Shown here one piece after another: positions 24,913 through 33,497 of a stretch of DNA of 64,000 nt. The stretch comes from Flectobacillus sp. BAB-3569 (GTDB lineage: Bacteria > Bacteroidota > Bacteroidia > Cytophagales > Spirosomataceae): positions 124,039-188,038 of the forward strand of contig NZ_NJFZ01000020.1 of assembly GCF_002270355.1 (NCBI RefSeq). The letters run 5' to 3'. Positions within the stretch are counted from its first letter, which is position 1. Each line of letters opens with the position of its first letter. Position numbers and translations under genes: made by a program. The notes beneath the pieces were generated by a model. The model made no database searches and was not told the origin of the DNA. It was given only the letters and a program-made list of their open reading frames with translations.

Positions 24913-25476
24913 TTACAAGAACTTTACTTTAAAGAAGCCGTATTGATATTGGATTTTGATCATAGCGCCATAATCAATATCGACTGCGAAGACTTTTTGG
25001 GCGGGAATTTCTAAAATTAGGTGTAAAATCGTTCGTATCACACCTCCATGGCAAACAATGACCTTATCATTTGTAGATTGCTGCAAAGTTTCTTCCCAAA
25101 CAGATTTAACTCTTTCTATCATCTGGGAAAAACTCTCACCATTTGGAGTCGTAACATTGACAAAGTCTTGCATCCACGGCTGACTTTCGTCTTCAGGAAT
25201 ATCGTTCCAAAGTTTCATTTCCCAATCGCCAAAATTCAATTCCATCCACCTTTTATCTGTTTGGAATACTTTTTCTGGAAACAAAAATTCCATCAAATTA
25301 GTACAACGACTTAGTGGGCTTGAATGTAAATCAAAATCCACTTGGGTCGATGGAAGTTTCTTTTGTATAACTTTTGCTTCCTCCTCAAAGGTCTTTGCCA
25401 AGTGAACATCACTTTGACCATAACACAGTCCCTTGGGAACATCCACAGAAGTATGTCGAATCAGGTATATATCCAT
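24913..25476 (-). CDS. cobC: Alpha-ribazole phosphatase / histidine phosphatase family
   Basis: 187 residues of the phosphoglycerate-mutase-like histidine phosphatase family. The N-terminal MDIYLIRHTSVD gives the phospho-acceptor H8 with R7, and the second histidine is in VIVCHGGVIRTI. The glutamate region WMELNFGDWE is as in CobC. CobC removes the 5'-phosphate from alpha-ribazole phosphate or adenosylcobalamin phosphate, the last step of nucleotide-loop assembly. It is the last gene of the cobalamin operon, 9 bp after cobS, and that context makes the CobC role much more likely than a generic phosphatase. Confidence 0.88.
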   Translation of the reverse strand: MDIYLIRHTSVDVPKGLCYGQSDVHLAKTFEEEAKVIQKKLPSTQVDFDLHSSPLSRCTNLMEFLFPEKVFQTDKRWMELNFGDWEMKLWNDIPEDESQPWMQDFVNVTTPNGESFSQMIERVKSVWEETLQQSTNDKVIVCHGGVIRTILHLILEIPAQKVFAVDIDYGAMIKIQYQYGFFKVKFL

Positions 25477-25485
25477 GACGAAATC

Positions 25486-26261
25486 TTATTTTACTGTCCA
25501 AATTCCAACTAAATACAAATAGGCAATTACCTCTGTTAATTGTTGAATGCTACCTAAACAATCGCCTGTGTAACCTCCAAGCCATTTGGTAAAAAACCTA
25601 GCAAGATAGGCTCGCATTAGGAATATAGGAACCAGTATACCAATAATTTTCCAATCTTGCGTTACGTAAACCACGATACACATAGGTAACAGGGCAAAAA
25701 TAGAAGCTACAAAAAAGGCATCTATTCCAATTTTTTGCCAATAGGTTTTGCTTTACTTAGGGCGTCTTCTCGAACATATTCATGGGTAAAAATCATCGAC
25801 AATGCCGCATATCTGCTGAGTGGATGCACCAACATAAGTGCATATATTTGATAGTCTTTTCCAATGTAAAAAAGACTACTTACTTTTAAAACCAATGCTA
25901 ATCCGAGTCCCAACAAGCCAAAAGTTCCCAATCGGGAGTCTTTCATAATATCCAATATTTTCTGTTTGGTCCAGCCACCTCCAAATCCGTCACAAACATC
26001 GGCCAATCCATCTTCATGAAAGCCTCCAGTAGTCAAAATACTCGCAACCAGACTCAAAAGTATAGCAATAGGAAAAGGGAATACCAACGAAAAAAGGTAA
26101 AAAACGAGGCTCGAAATAGCGCCTACAATCCAACCTATCACTGGGAAATAAACAGTTGCTTGATTAAGCATATCCTCGTCATGTTTCATCCAGTTGGGCA
26201 CAGGAATACGGGTATAAAACATGAGAGCATTGAGAAAAATATGGAACTGTCGAGTTAGCAT
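25486..26261 (-). pseudogene. cobS: Cobalamin-5-phosphate synthase, one frameshift
   Basis: The start is the ATG at 26261 (MLTRQFHIFLNALMFYTRIPVP). The protein has the CobS hallmarks TTGGFHEDGLADVCDGFGGG, SRLGTFG and, after the lesion, LGGYTGDCLGSIQQ. A T6 run on the plus strand at 25731-25736 lacks one base. With it restored the frame reads KPIGKKIGIDAFFVASIFAL and gives 258 residues with about six membrane segments. CobS joins adenosyl-GDP-cobinamide and alpha-ribazole (phosphate) in the inner membrane. All other cobalamin genes here are intact, so a sequencing undercall is a serious possibility. Confidence 0.88.
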
Positions 26262-26279
26262 AATAAGATATTTTAATTT

Positions 26280-26425
26280 TTCTGATTTAGGCGCAAGGCA
26301 ACAGGCACGAGGCAAAGAGTGTTAAAATGTTTTTTATAACCACCGACATGATTTTTACAAAGCCCACTGCCGAAAGTCATTACCTGAAAGCACAAGGCAC
26401 AATCTTCTATTTTATTTTGCCCATT
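26280..26425. repeat. Dispersed repeat family A, copy 3, between cobT and cobS
   Basis: Contains GCAAGGCAACAGGCACGAGG, AAAGAGTGTTAAAATGTTTT, AAGCCCACTGCCGAAAG and TTTTGCCCATTAA, in the same order as the copies at 18321 and 35971. It sits in a 252-bp gap within the cobalamin operon. Confidence 0.75.
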
Positions 26426-26434
26426 AATTTTTAG

Positions 26435-26461
26435 ATTAATGCAAAATAAAATTGCATTAAT
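26435..26461. repeat. Perfect 10-bp hairpin in the cobT-cobS gap
   Basis: ATTAATGCAA (26435-26444) pairs with TTGCATTAAT (26452-26461) across a 7-nt loop. There is no T-tract. It lies just beyond repeat A and may be its boundary or a processing site. Confidence 0.5.
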
Positions 26462-26513
26462 ACGCTTTTCGCTATAAGCTAAATGCCCATAACTGACCGC
26501 CAAAAGCCCAAAG

Positions 26514-27554
26514 CTAAACATTGGATACTCCTGCTGACTCAAAACTTGCCATTTCGTTCATAAAGTTTACCGCAGATTGGATAATAGGATATGCCAAGGC
26601 ACAGCCTGAACCCTCTCCCAAGCGTAAATCTAGTTTCAATAAGGCATTTTCCCCTAAATAATCCAACATAGCTTTATGTCCACTTTCATCGGATTGATGA
26701 CAAAAAACGGCATAGTGCGAAATATTGGGTTCTATTTGATGCGCGATCAAATAGGCAGAAGTGGCAATAAAACCATCAACCAACACAATCATGCCTAGTT
26801 CGGCTGCTTGTAGCATAGCTCCTACCATTTGTGCAATTTCAAAACCACCAAATGCTGTCAATACTTTTAGTGGAGTATCTAGTTTACGATGTAAATCTTG
26901 GGCTTTTTGTAGGACTTGTAATTTAGTTTTTAAAGCTTGGTCATCCAACCCTGTTCCCCTGCCGACGCATTCTGATAATGGTAATTTGCAAATTTTACTC
27001 ATGATCAGACTTGCTGACGAGGTATTACCAATCCCCATTTCCCCAAAACCAATGATATTACATCCATTTTCGAAAATCTTTTGAATAAGTGCCGCTCCCC
27101 TATCAATGGACTTTTGTCCTTCCTTGATACTCATGGCAGGCTCTTTCAAGTAATTTTTTGTGCCAAAAGTATTAGGAATTTTATTATGAATAATAGGCAG
27201 ATTTTTCTCAAAAGTCCCATTCACACCTGCATCAACCACTTCTAGGGTAATGTTATGTTGACGACAAAAAACATTAATTGCGGCACCACCTTGCACAAAA
27301 TTCATAACCATCTGATAGGTCACTTCGGGAGGATATTTACTGATGCCTTCTTGTGCAGCACCGTGGTCACCTGCAAATACGACTAAATGAGGTTTTTGTA
27401 AGGAAGGATTTAAAGTTTGTTGAATCAGCGAAATTCGCAAAGCAAGTTTTTCTAATTGCCCCAATGCGCCTACTGGTTTGGTTTTGAAATCTATTTTATG
27501 CTGAATAGCGTCTAAAATAGATGAATCTGGCACGGGGATATGGAAAGTTTTCAT
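26514..27554 (-). CDS. cobT: Nicotinate-nucleotide--dimethylbenzimidazole phosphoribosyltransferase
   Basis: 346 residues, standard length. Recognisable blocks are the N-terminal KTKPVGALGQLEKLA, VVFAGDHGAAQEGISKYP, the GFGEMGIGNTSSAS active-site loop, GRGTGLD and the C-terminal RLGEGSGCALAYPI, where the Glu of GEGSG is the catalytic base. The enzyme makes alpha-ribazole 5'-phosphate from NaMN and dimethylbenzimidazole or another lower-ligand base. Its start overlaps the stop of the PP-loop gene upstream by 4 bp, indicating translational coupling. No BluB or base-synthesis gene is in the window. Confidence 0.96.
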   Translation of the reverse strand: MKTFHIPVPDSSILDAIQHKIDFKTKPVGALGQLEKLALRISLIQQTLNPSLQKPHLVVFAGDHGAAQEGISKYPPEVTYQMVMNFVQGGAAINVFCRQHNITLEVVDAGVNGTFEKNLPIIHNKIPNTFGTKNYLKEPAMSIKEGQKSIDRGAALIQKIFENGCNIIGFGEMGIGNTSSASLIMSKICKLPLSECVGRGTGLDDQALKTKLQVLQKAQDLHRKLDTPLKVLTAFGGFEIAQMVGAMLQAAELGMIVLVDGFIATSAYLIAHQIEPNISHYAVFCHQSDESGHKAMLDYLGENALLKLDLRLGEGSGCALAYPIIQSAVNFMNEMASFESAGVSNV

Positions 27555-28255
27555 AAAGGAATCAAATCTGTAAAGTAATATGTTGTGCGATGCATATTGA
27601 GGGCTGCATCCTTGTATTCGTAGGTCTTGTCAACGGTCTCTCCTATCTCAAACTTAATTTCTTGACTAAAATAGGGTGCTTTAAAAACGAACGTATGAAA
27701 TTCTCCATTTTCACCGCAAGGGTCAATATTGGGAGGAAGGTCATTGACAAAATCTTTATCGAGTATCCTTCCACAAAAGCTTTTATCTAAAAGACTACCA
27801 TTTACGCTCACGACAATGGTTTGAAAACCCAAAGACCAAAACTCTTCTAGCAGTTCCATCGAATCCCTTTTCCAAATAGGAAAAACACCCGTAATGCCTT
27901 GCTGAGCCAAACGTTCTTCTCGATGTTTGCGAAGGTCTTCCAAAAAAATATCGCCAAAAATAGAATGGGTAATTCCTTGTGCCAATATAGGATTAAGTGT
28001 TTCTGCCATTCGTTGCTGATATTCCTCCATGGAAACTGTTTCTGGTAAACGAAGCGTTACGAGAGGCTTTCCGATATTTTGGGCTTGCTGTTGGAGCAAT
28101 TCCTCGCGCACTCCATGCATAGAAATACGCTTGAACGAATCATTAACCGAGGTAAGAAGCGTCTCGACACTCAAATTAGGGTCTTTTAGCGCATGATAAA
28201 GACTCAATGCTGAATCTTTACCACCCGACCAGTTCATGAGGGCTTTGTGTGTCAT
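27551..28255 (-). CDS. Dph6-like PP-loop ATPase (adenine nucleotide alpha hydrolase) in the cobalamin operon
   Basis: 234 residues. The PP-loop SGGKDS is at residues 10-15 (NWSGGKDSALSLYHA), followed by the Dph6/MJ0570-type blocks FGDIFLEDLRKHREERL, GVFPIWKRDSMELL, and PCGENGEFHTFVFKAP. In eukaryotes and archaea Dph6 amidates diphthine; bacteria have no diphthamide, so the substrate must differ. The gene is embedded between cobU (35 bp) and cobT (4-bp overlap), which suggests a corrinoid-linked amidation or ligation step. That role is inference from position; the family assignment is firm. Confidence 0.85.
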   Translation of the reverse strand: MTHKALMNWSGGKDSALSLYHALKDPNLSVETLLTSVNDSFKRISMHGVREELLQQQAQNIGKPLVTLRLPETVSMEEYQQRMAETLNPILAQGITHSIFGDIFLEDLRKHREERLAQQGITGVFPIWKRDSMELLEEFWSLGFQTIVVSVNGSLLDKSFCGRILDKDFVNDLPPNIDPCGENGEFHTFVFKAPYFSQEIKFEIGETVDKTYEYKDAALNMHRTTYYFTDLIPL

Positions 28256-28290
28256 GAAATATAATAGTTTAGGAACAAAGTCAGTTACAC

Positions 28291-28794
28291 CTACTTAATC
28301 TGCACAGGAATACCGCTTACCATCAAGGTTGCTTTTGTTGATTTTTGGGCAAGATATTGGTTGACCCACCCTTGCAAATCCACAAATTTTCGTCCCATTT
28401 CAGTTTCTGCATGCACGCCCATCCCTAATTCGTTGGTAATAAAAATAATAGTTGCATTAAGCTTTGCCAATTCATCAATTTCTTGTTTCGCTTTGATTAG
28501 GCAAGCATCAATATCATATTTTTCATCAATAAAAAAGTTGGTTAACCAAAGTGTTACGCAATCAATCATGTACACTTTTTCAGCTTCGATTACTTTACTG
28601 ATATTTTTTTCTTCTTCTATCAAAGTCCAACGCTCGTCGCGGTCACCACGATGGCGCTCGATTCGTTTTTCAAAATCTCCATCCCAATGCCTTGCCGTGG
28701 CAAGATACGTTGGGGATTGTGAAAAACTGAGAGCAAGATTTTGTCCGTAGCTACTTTTTCCACTTCTGGCACCGCCAGTAATCATCCAAATCAT
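28291..28794 (-). CDS. cobU: Adenosylcobinamide kinase / guanylyltransferase
   Basis: 167 residues, standard for CobU/CobP. The P-loop is ITGGARSGKSSYGQ (about 6-19), with ATARHWDGDFEKRIERHRGDR, where the guanylyl-accepting histidine lies, VYMIDCVTLWLTNFF, and IIFITNELGMGVHAETEMGR. It phosphorylates adenosylcobinamide and transfers GMP to give AdoCbi-GDP, the substrate of CobS. It lies between the btuF-like gene (98 bp) and the PP-loop gene. There is no cobyrinate pathway here, so the cluster serves salvage and nucleotide-loop assembly. Confidence 0.95.
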   Translation of the reverse strand: MIWMITGGARSGKSSYGQNLALSFSQSPTYLATARHWDGDFEKRIERHRGDRDERWTLIEEEKNISKVIEAEKVYMIDCVTLWLTNFFIDEKYDIDACLIKAKQEIDELAKLNATIIFITNELGMGVHAETEMGRKFVDLQGWVNQYLAQKSTKATLMVSGIPVQIK

Positions 28795-28892
28795 GGTATT
28801 ATATTTATAGCTGTTAGTTTGGGGCTTTCAGCATTCGGAATTTCATTTATTTAGGTAGAGACATTTTTACACTCAAAACTCAGCACCAATAT

Positions 28893-29825
28893 TTACACCA
28901 ATACTGATTCGTAAATATTCACAGCTTTGTGTTTCAAATGTGCCGGAATTTCAAAAATTTCTGGATGGAATAATGCCGCCAATACCTCTATCCCATTGAC
29001 CAAAGTGGAAGCACTTGGTTGAGTAAACATATCAAAATCTGCCAAATACACTTGTTTATTCTGAACCGCTTGGAGTTCTTCCCAACCCTGTTGTTTTTCA
29101 AGCAGGAACAACTCTTCTCTAGCACGTTCGGTTTCGAATCCACAAGGGGCAATCACCAAAACTTCTGGATTATAACGTTTTATTTTATCAAAATCAGTCA
29201 CAATGCTGTAGCCCGCAGGGTTACTGAGCATATCTATTCCTCCCGCAAAAGCAATCTGATAAGGTATCCAGTGCCCACAATTATATACGGGCTGAATCCA
29301 TTCTAACAGACTCACTCTTCTTACAGGCGCCTTGTGTTTTCGCAAGGTATCAATCACCACATCAATTCTAGCATTGAGTTTTGACAAATATTCATAAGCT
29401 GCCTCTTCTTTGCCCAAAGCCGTTGCAATCTGAATGGCACAATCAAAGACATCCTTGAGATTTTTGGGTGTGAGCGCCACCAATTCTGGCACCTTTGGCA
29501 ATTGAGCTACCGCACTTGCTGTACACACGGTATCTATTTGACAAACCTCACATACATCTTGTGTAAATACTACATCAGGAGCGGCATTTTCCAATCGCTC
29601 TTGCTCCACATAATACAGGCTTTTTCCTTGTGCTTTGTAGGAAGAAAAGATTTTATCAATCTCATCGCTCGTGTAGTTGTTGTCCTCCAGCACGCAACGC
29701 ACCACGATAGGCTTTTCACTACGAGATTCGGCACTACACTCAAATGTCACGCCATGCAAATGACCTTGAAGGTTCATATCATATATCATTTGGGTGGCAG
29801 CAGGCAAAAAAGAACAAGCTTTCAT
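28893..29825 (-). CDS. BtuF-like cobalamin-binding protein lacking a signal peptide
   Basis: 310 residues of the TroA/BtuF superfamily: MKACSFLPAATQMIYDMNL at the start, VFTQDVCEVCQIDT in the first lobe, a long backbone helix at about 130-160, and VLVIAPCGFETERAREEL in the second lobe. The protein starts directly at the binding domain with no hydrophobic signal peptide or lipobox, and no alternative upstream start supplies one. It may therefore be cytoplasmic, or annotated differently from classic BtuF. The operon position supports corrinoid binding. No btuCD genes are adjacent. Confidence 0.8.
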   Translation of the reverse strand: MKACSFLPAATQMIYDMNLQGHLHGVTFECSAESRSEKPIVVRCVLEDNNYTSDEIDKIFSSYKAQGKSLYYVEQERLENAAPDVVFTQDVCEVCQIDTVCTASAVAQLPKVPELVALTPKNLKDVFDCAIQIATALGKEEAAYEYLSKLNARIDVVIDTLRKHKAPVRRVSLLEWIQPVYNCGHWIPYQIAFAGGIDMLSNPAGYSIVTDFDKIKRYNPEVLVIAPCGFETERAREELFLLEKQQGWEELQAVQNKQVYLADFDMFTQPSASTLVNGIEVLAALFHPEIFEIPAHLKHKAVNIYESVLV

Positions 29826-30066
29826 ATTGGCTATGGGGTTTGTGGGTAATGGGCTTTGTGATCTGGGCAGACAGCTTTCGGAAAAGGTTTCTATGCTTGC
29901 CGAAGAAACATTTTAAACTTTTACCTCAAGACCTATCGAATTCCATCTAATGCAGATAAATACCTCGTTATCAAAAACTTAAAATTCATTATTAAAAAAG
30001 GTGAGAACTATTGTATTTGATCCGAGTATATATTAAACAATAGGTTATAGGTTTGATTTAGAAATT

Positions 30067-30102
30067 AAATCTGGTTACTTTGAAAAATTAACCAGATTTT
30101 TC
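30067..30102. terminator. Hairpin between DUF6580 and the btuF-like gene
   Basis: AAATCTGGTTA (30067-30077) pairs perfectly with TAACCAGATTT (30089-30099). It lies 12 bp past the DUF6580 stop. The T-tract is short on both strands, so it may only attenuate read-through into the cob genes. Confidence 0.55.
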
Positions 30103-30113
30103 AGAACTAAGTA

Positions 30114-30710
30114 CTAAGCTTGTTCAAAGGCAAGATTCGGTAATTTTATTTTTGCAAATTCAATAGCGCCAAACATCACGGCACCGTAACCCAAGGTTCC
30201 TGCTAGGAAATTGAGCATATACGGATACCCTTGGATATAGCATTGGATTAGTCCGTTCAAATCTCTTGAAAGTGGTCCACCTGTGCGAATATCCATACCT
30301 CCACCAAACCAAACACCAAAGTCAACCAACAACCAAAATCCTACCGATGCAGCTACGCCACTCAAAAGGAAATTTTTAAGATTTACTTTTTTCATCAAAA
30401 CTTTTCCTAATAATACAATTCCTGCAAAAATGGCGTAATTGTACATCCAGCCACTATACATGATACCGTATTTGCCACCGTAAATCATCCCATTGATGAT
30501 AAGGTCAGAAAATAAAAGTGTCAATAATGGAAAAGCAAAGGCTTTCCAGCGTTGAGAAAAATACGTACCTCCAAATAAGCCCATTGCACCGATTGGCGTA
30601 AAATTGCTCAAAGGATTGAGGCACGAGGCATTGATCAGGCGTGCTGTTCCTACCAAAATCACAATTGATAGTAGCAGACTTACACGTGGATTTAGTTGTG
30701 TTTTTGTCAT
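30114..30710 (-). CDS. DUF6580-type predicted transport membrane protein
   Basis: 198 residues from the ATG at 30710. About five to six hydrophobic segments are visible, with NFTPIGAMGLFGGTYF and a conserved SDLIINGMIYG after the third. This fits the DUF6580 family of putative transporters, which resemble the substrate-binding S components of ECF transporters. It follows btuB directly under the cobalamin riboswitch, so it may carry a corrinoid or the lower-ligand base across the inner membrane, replacing BtuCD. That function is inference. An in-frame start at 30755 would run closer to btuB and is less likely. Confidence 0.72.
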   Translation of the reverse strand: MTKTQLNPRVSLLLSIVILVGTARLINASCLNPLSNFTPIGAMGLFGGTYFSQRWKAFAFPLLTLLFSDLIINGMIYGGKYGIMYSGWMYNYAIFAGIVLLGKVLMKKVNLKNFLLSGVAASVGFWLLVDFGVWFGGGMDIRTGGPLSRDLNGLIQCYIQGYPYMLNFLAGTLGYGAVMFGAIEFAKIKLPNLAFEQA

Positions 30711-30773
30711 GTTTGTAATCGTTTTTACTGTTAGCAAGGCAGAAAGACTGAGCAATCTACCTTGCTTTGCATT

Positions 30774-32741
30774 TTAGTGAATACTAAATACTGCTCCAGC
30801 CATGAAATTACGACGGCGACTATTGTAGCCAGGCACGTCAGAAAACTCCTTGTCTGTAAGGTTTTTCAAATCAAAAAATAATTTAATTGTCGAATTGATT
30901 TGATACTCTGTATAAAAATCTAATGTTGTGTAATTTCCGAGAATAACTTTAGCATCGTCGTAAGGACCACTGCTAGCCTTGCTTACTGAACGAAGTGCCA
31001 ACTGTGCCGACCAATTTTTCAAAATCTGGTAGGACACATTTACATTAACCGAATGTTTTGGACGACGGAAAAGATTGGCATAAGTAGTATCTTTTCCTGC
31101 AACTTGTGTAGTAACTTCACCATCTACAAAAGTATAATTAGCCTTAATTTGTGCCTTACCAATACCTAATTGAGCATCTACTTCGAAACCATGGTCTTTT
31201 TGCTGACTCAAATTTACATAGCGTCCCCACGGGTCTTGACTGATACTGATGTACGCAATCACATCCTTGATATTACGATTGAAGTACACACCACGAATAT
31301 AAGATTGATGATTTTTGCTGAAATACTGAGCACCAATTTCACCAGTTTTACCTACCTCTGGCTTTAAAGCTTCGTTTCCGTAAGGAGAGAACAATTGATA
31401 TAATGATGGTGCTTTGTAGCTAGAAGAATAAGTAGCTAATACTTTTAATCTACCTCCAATCCAATAGAACGGATTAAGGTTATACGTAAAATTGTTACCA
31501 TAGATAGAGTGATTGTTGTAGCGTCCACCAAGTTCTAAACCAAAGCCATTAAAGTCTTGTAAATTCAAAGAAGTGTAGCCACTAAACAAACTGGTATTGG
31601 CAGTTGAAGCTTTTATCGCTGGACTCTCATAGGGGCCATAGCTACTGATAGACAAATACGTTTGGTCAGTATTTTGCCAACGATTTTCAACACCTAACAA
31701 CCATTTAACTTTATCCGAAAAAGTATGTGCATAATACGCCTCGGCAAATCTTGCCACACCGCGATAGTAGCCATAAGAGTATTTAGCAAAAGCGCCAGCC
31801 TCTACATGTGCAGAATCGTCGACATATACCCTTTGACCATTAGTTTGCTGAAAATTGACCGTTAACTTTCCATTTTTCAACTGATATGCGCCACCAACGG
31901 ACCAAAGCAAGTTTTTGTTTTCAAAAGTATAGTCTTTTTCATCTTTGAAAGCCCCTGCATCCAAGTCAGTTTTGTAATAATTACTCATCAAATCAGCTCT
32001 TAAGGTTAAGTTTTCACCCACTTGTTGACCCAATTTTACCTGAAAATTATTTTGCTTGAATCCGTCATTATCATAAGGAGTTTTGGCTGTTTCTGGCTGT
32101 TTAGCAGCAGAAATACCGTTTGATTTTGTACCATTCCATGACAAACCATAGGTCGTTTTTTTGTACTGACCACCTGCATTTATGCTCGCACGATAGGTAT
32201 CATAGCTACCGCCAGCCAAACTTCCACTAAGACCTAATTTTTTACCACTATTTTTGGTAGTAATGATGTTAATGACACCTGCAACAGCATCGGAACCATA
32301 CAAACTTGACTGACCACCTTTTAAAATTTCGATACGCTCGATTTGGTCGATCGCAATCAAGTTGATGTCAAACGACGTAGACGCACCAGAAGGGTCATAT
32401 ACAGGCAAACCATCAACCAAAATCAAGGTGTAGCCAGCGCCTGCGCCACGCAAATACAAATCTTGGTTTGTACCAAGTGTATTTTGAGAACCAATAACAG
32501 TAAGTCCAACTTGCTGGTTTAGCAACTCGCCTACAGTTTTACCTTTGCTACGTTGAATCGTAGCCGCATCAATTACTGACACCACTTTACCCGATTGAGA
32601 TTGCTTTTGTGGGTACTTGTTGGTACTCACGACAACTTCATCAAGAACTTGAGATTTTTCAGCATTTTGAGCAATACTTTCTACACTTGCGCACAAGGCA
32701 AGCAATACAACTGATGGAAATAACTTTGAAGAATAAAACAT
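30774..32741 (-). CDS. btuB: TonB-dependent cobalamin receptor (BtuB-like)
   Basis: 655 residues: signal peptide (about 1-24, ESIAQ), TonB box region DEVVVSTNKYPQ, plug domain (about 45-165) with RGAGAGYTLILVDGLPVYD and ERIEILKGGQSSLYGSDAVA, then a beta barrel ending in an aromatic strand (RRRNFMAGAVFSIH). It imports cobalamin or cobinamide across the outer membrane. The specific BtuB role comes from the cobalamin riboswitch in its leader and the cob genes downstream. It is the first gene of the operon. Confidence 0.92.
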   Translation of the reverse strand: MFYSSKLFPSVVLLALCASVESIAQNAEKSQVLDEVVVSTNKYPQKQSQSGKVVSVIDAATIQRSKGKTVGELLNQQVGLTVIGSQNTLGTNQDLYLRGAGAGYTLILVDGLPVYDPSGASTSFDINLIAIDQIERIEILKGGQSSLYGSDAVAGVINIITTKNSGKKLGLSGSLAGGSYDTYRASINAGGQYKKTTYGLSWNGTKSNGISAAKQPETAKTPYDNDGFKQNNFQVKLGQQVGENLTLRADLMSNYYKTDLDAGAFKDEKDYTFENKNLLWSVGGAYQLKNGKLTVNFQQTNGQRVYVDDSAHVEAGAFAKYSYGYYRGVARFAEAYYAHTFSDKVKWLLGVENRWQNTDQTYLSISSYGPYESPAIKASTANTSLFSGYTSLNLQDFNGFGLELGGRYNNHSIYGNNFTYNLNPFYWIGGRLKVLATYSSSYKAPSLYQLFSPYGNEALKPEVGKTGEIGAQYFSKNHQSYIRGVYFNRNIKDVIAYISISQDPWGRYVNLSQQKDHGFEVDAQLGIGKAQIKANYTFVDGEVTTQVAGKDTTYANLFRRPKHSVNVNVSYQILKNWSAQLALRSVSKASSGPYDDAKVILGNYTTLDFYTEYQINSTIKLFFDLKNLTDKEFSDVPGYNSRRRNFMAGAVFSIH

Positions 32742-32920
32742 TTAGAATTTGAACTTCCATTTTCTTATTCACCCACTTCAAAACATTCATTCCAATACTG
32801 CAAAAGGCAGCACAGAGAACTGTTTAAAAATGTTGATAATGGTCAATAAAAAAAGCGAAAATACTTTGCGAACGCTCGATTTTTGCTCATCCTCCGTAAG
32901 CGCGTATCAAGAATAATCTA

Positions 32921-33090
32921 TGGCAGGTCTCCTGACTTCACTCGTCATACTCGAACCTTCCCGAAATAAATTCAGTGGTTATGAGGATTGAGTTGACACG
33001 ATTGAGTGTTACAGTTGCGGGGACAGTTCAGGTATCACACCTGATTCCCTATTAAGCTTTGAGGTTTTTGCTGGGAAAAACTAAAGCACC
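32921..33090 (-). ncRNA. Cobalamin riboswitch
   Basis: Reading the minus strand, the element shows GGTGCTTTAG at its 5' end, TTAATAGGGAATCAGGTG, then CTGAACTGTCCCCGCAAC, a GGGAAGG block and GTCAGGAGACCTGCC at the 3' end, which are the conserved core blocks of the AdoCbl-type riboswitch in the expected order. It ends about 180 bp before the btuB ATG. It should repress btuB and probably the downstream genes when cobalamin is plentiful. Confidence 0.97.
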
Positions 33091-33102
33091 ATAAACTGTT
33101 TG

Positions 33103-33128
33103 CAAAGTTATGGAAAAAATTAGGACAA
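33103..33128 (-). promoter_or_regulatory. Putative promoter of the cobalamin operon
   Basis: The minus strand has TAACTTTG (33103-33110), a perfect TAnnTTTG box, 12 bp upstream of the riboswitch. TTG at 33126-33128 could be the -33 part, though the 15-nt spacer is short. The predicted transcript start falls at the riboswitch 5' edge. Confidence 0.6.
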
Positions 33129-33132
33129 AAAA

Positions 33133-33163
33133 AATAGCGTATCAACTAAATCGATACGCTATT
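33133..33163 (-). terminator. Strong orphan terminator on the minus strand
   Basis: AATAGCGTATC pairs perfectly with GATACGCTATT across 9 nt, and on the minus strand the stem runs straight into eight T. The only annotated gene beyond it, at 33498, is on the plus strand, so the transcript it ends is unassigned. Confidence 0.8.
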
Positions 33164-33183
33164 CCAAACTACACCAAATATTA

Positions 33184-33225
33184 TTATGATAACCACAATT
33201 GTGGCTCTCGAAAGTCTTGTTTCAT
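33184..33225 (-). CDS. Possible 13-residue peptide before the orphan terminator
   Basis: The minus-strand ATG at 33225 opens MKQDFREPQLWLS followed by a stop, ending 20 bp before the terminator stem. The composition is protein-like and the ORF-terminator spacing resembles a small gene. No family is recognised. Such short ORFs arise easily by chance, so support comes mainly from the terminator. The rest of 33226-33497 shows no gene. Confidence 0.3.
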   Translation of the reverse strand: MKQDFREPQLWLS

Positions 33226-33497
33226 TTAAAAGCACTTTGATTTTACAAATTTGAGTATTTATTATTAATAATAAAATGAGTAAAATTACTTAATTGTTAG
33301 CAAAATTTATAGATTTAAAATAAATGCTTTCTTAAATTACTCAAAAAAAACCGATAAAGTCACAAACTTTTATTTTTCGGGCTCTCATGTAAATGCGTAT
33401 AATCATTTCAAACAAATCTGTTAACTTCAAAGCCAATCTCAATTTTTACATTAATTCTATAATCAAACATTTTTTTACTCCCTGAAATTTTAAAAAA

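Noticed and set aside
29744-29950. Small plus-strand ORF opposite the btuF-like gene
   Set aside because: Mostly antisense to the coding sequence, without recognisable motif.
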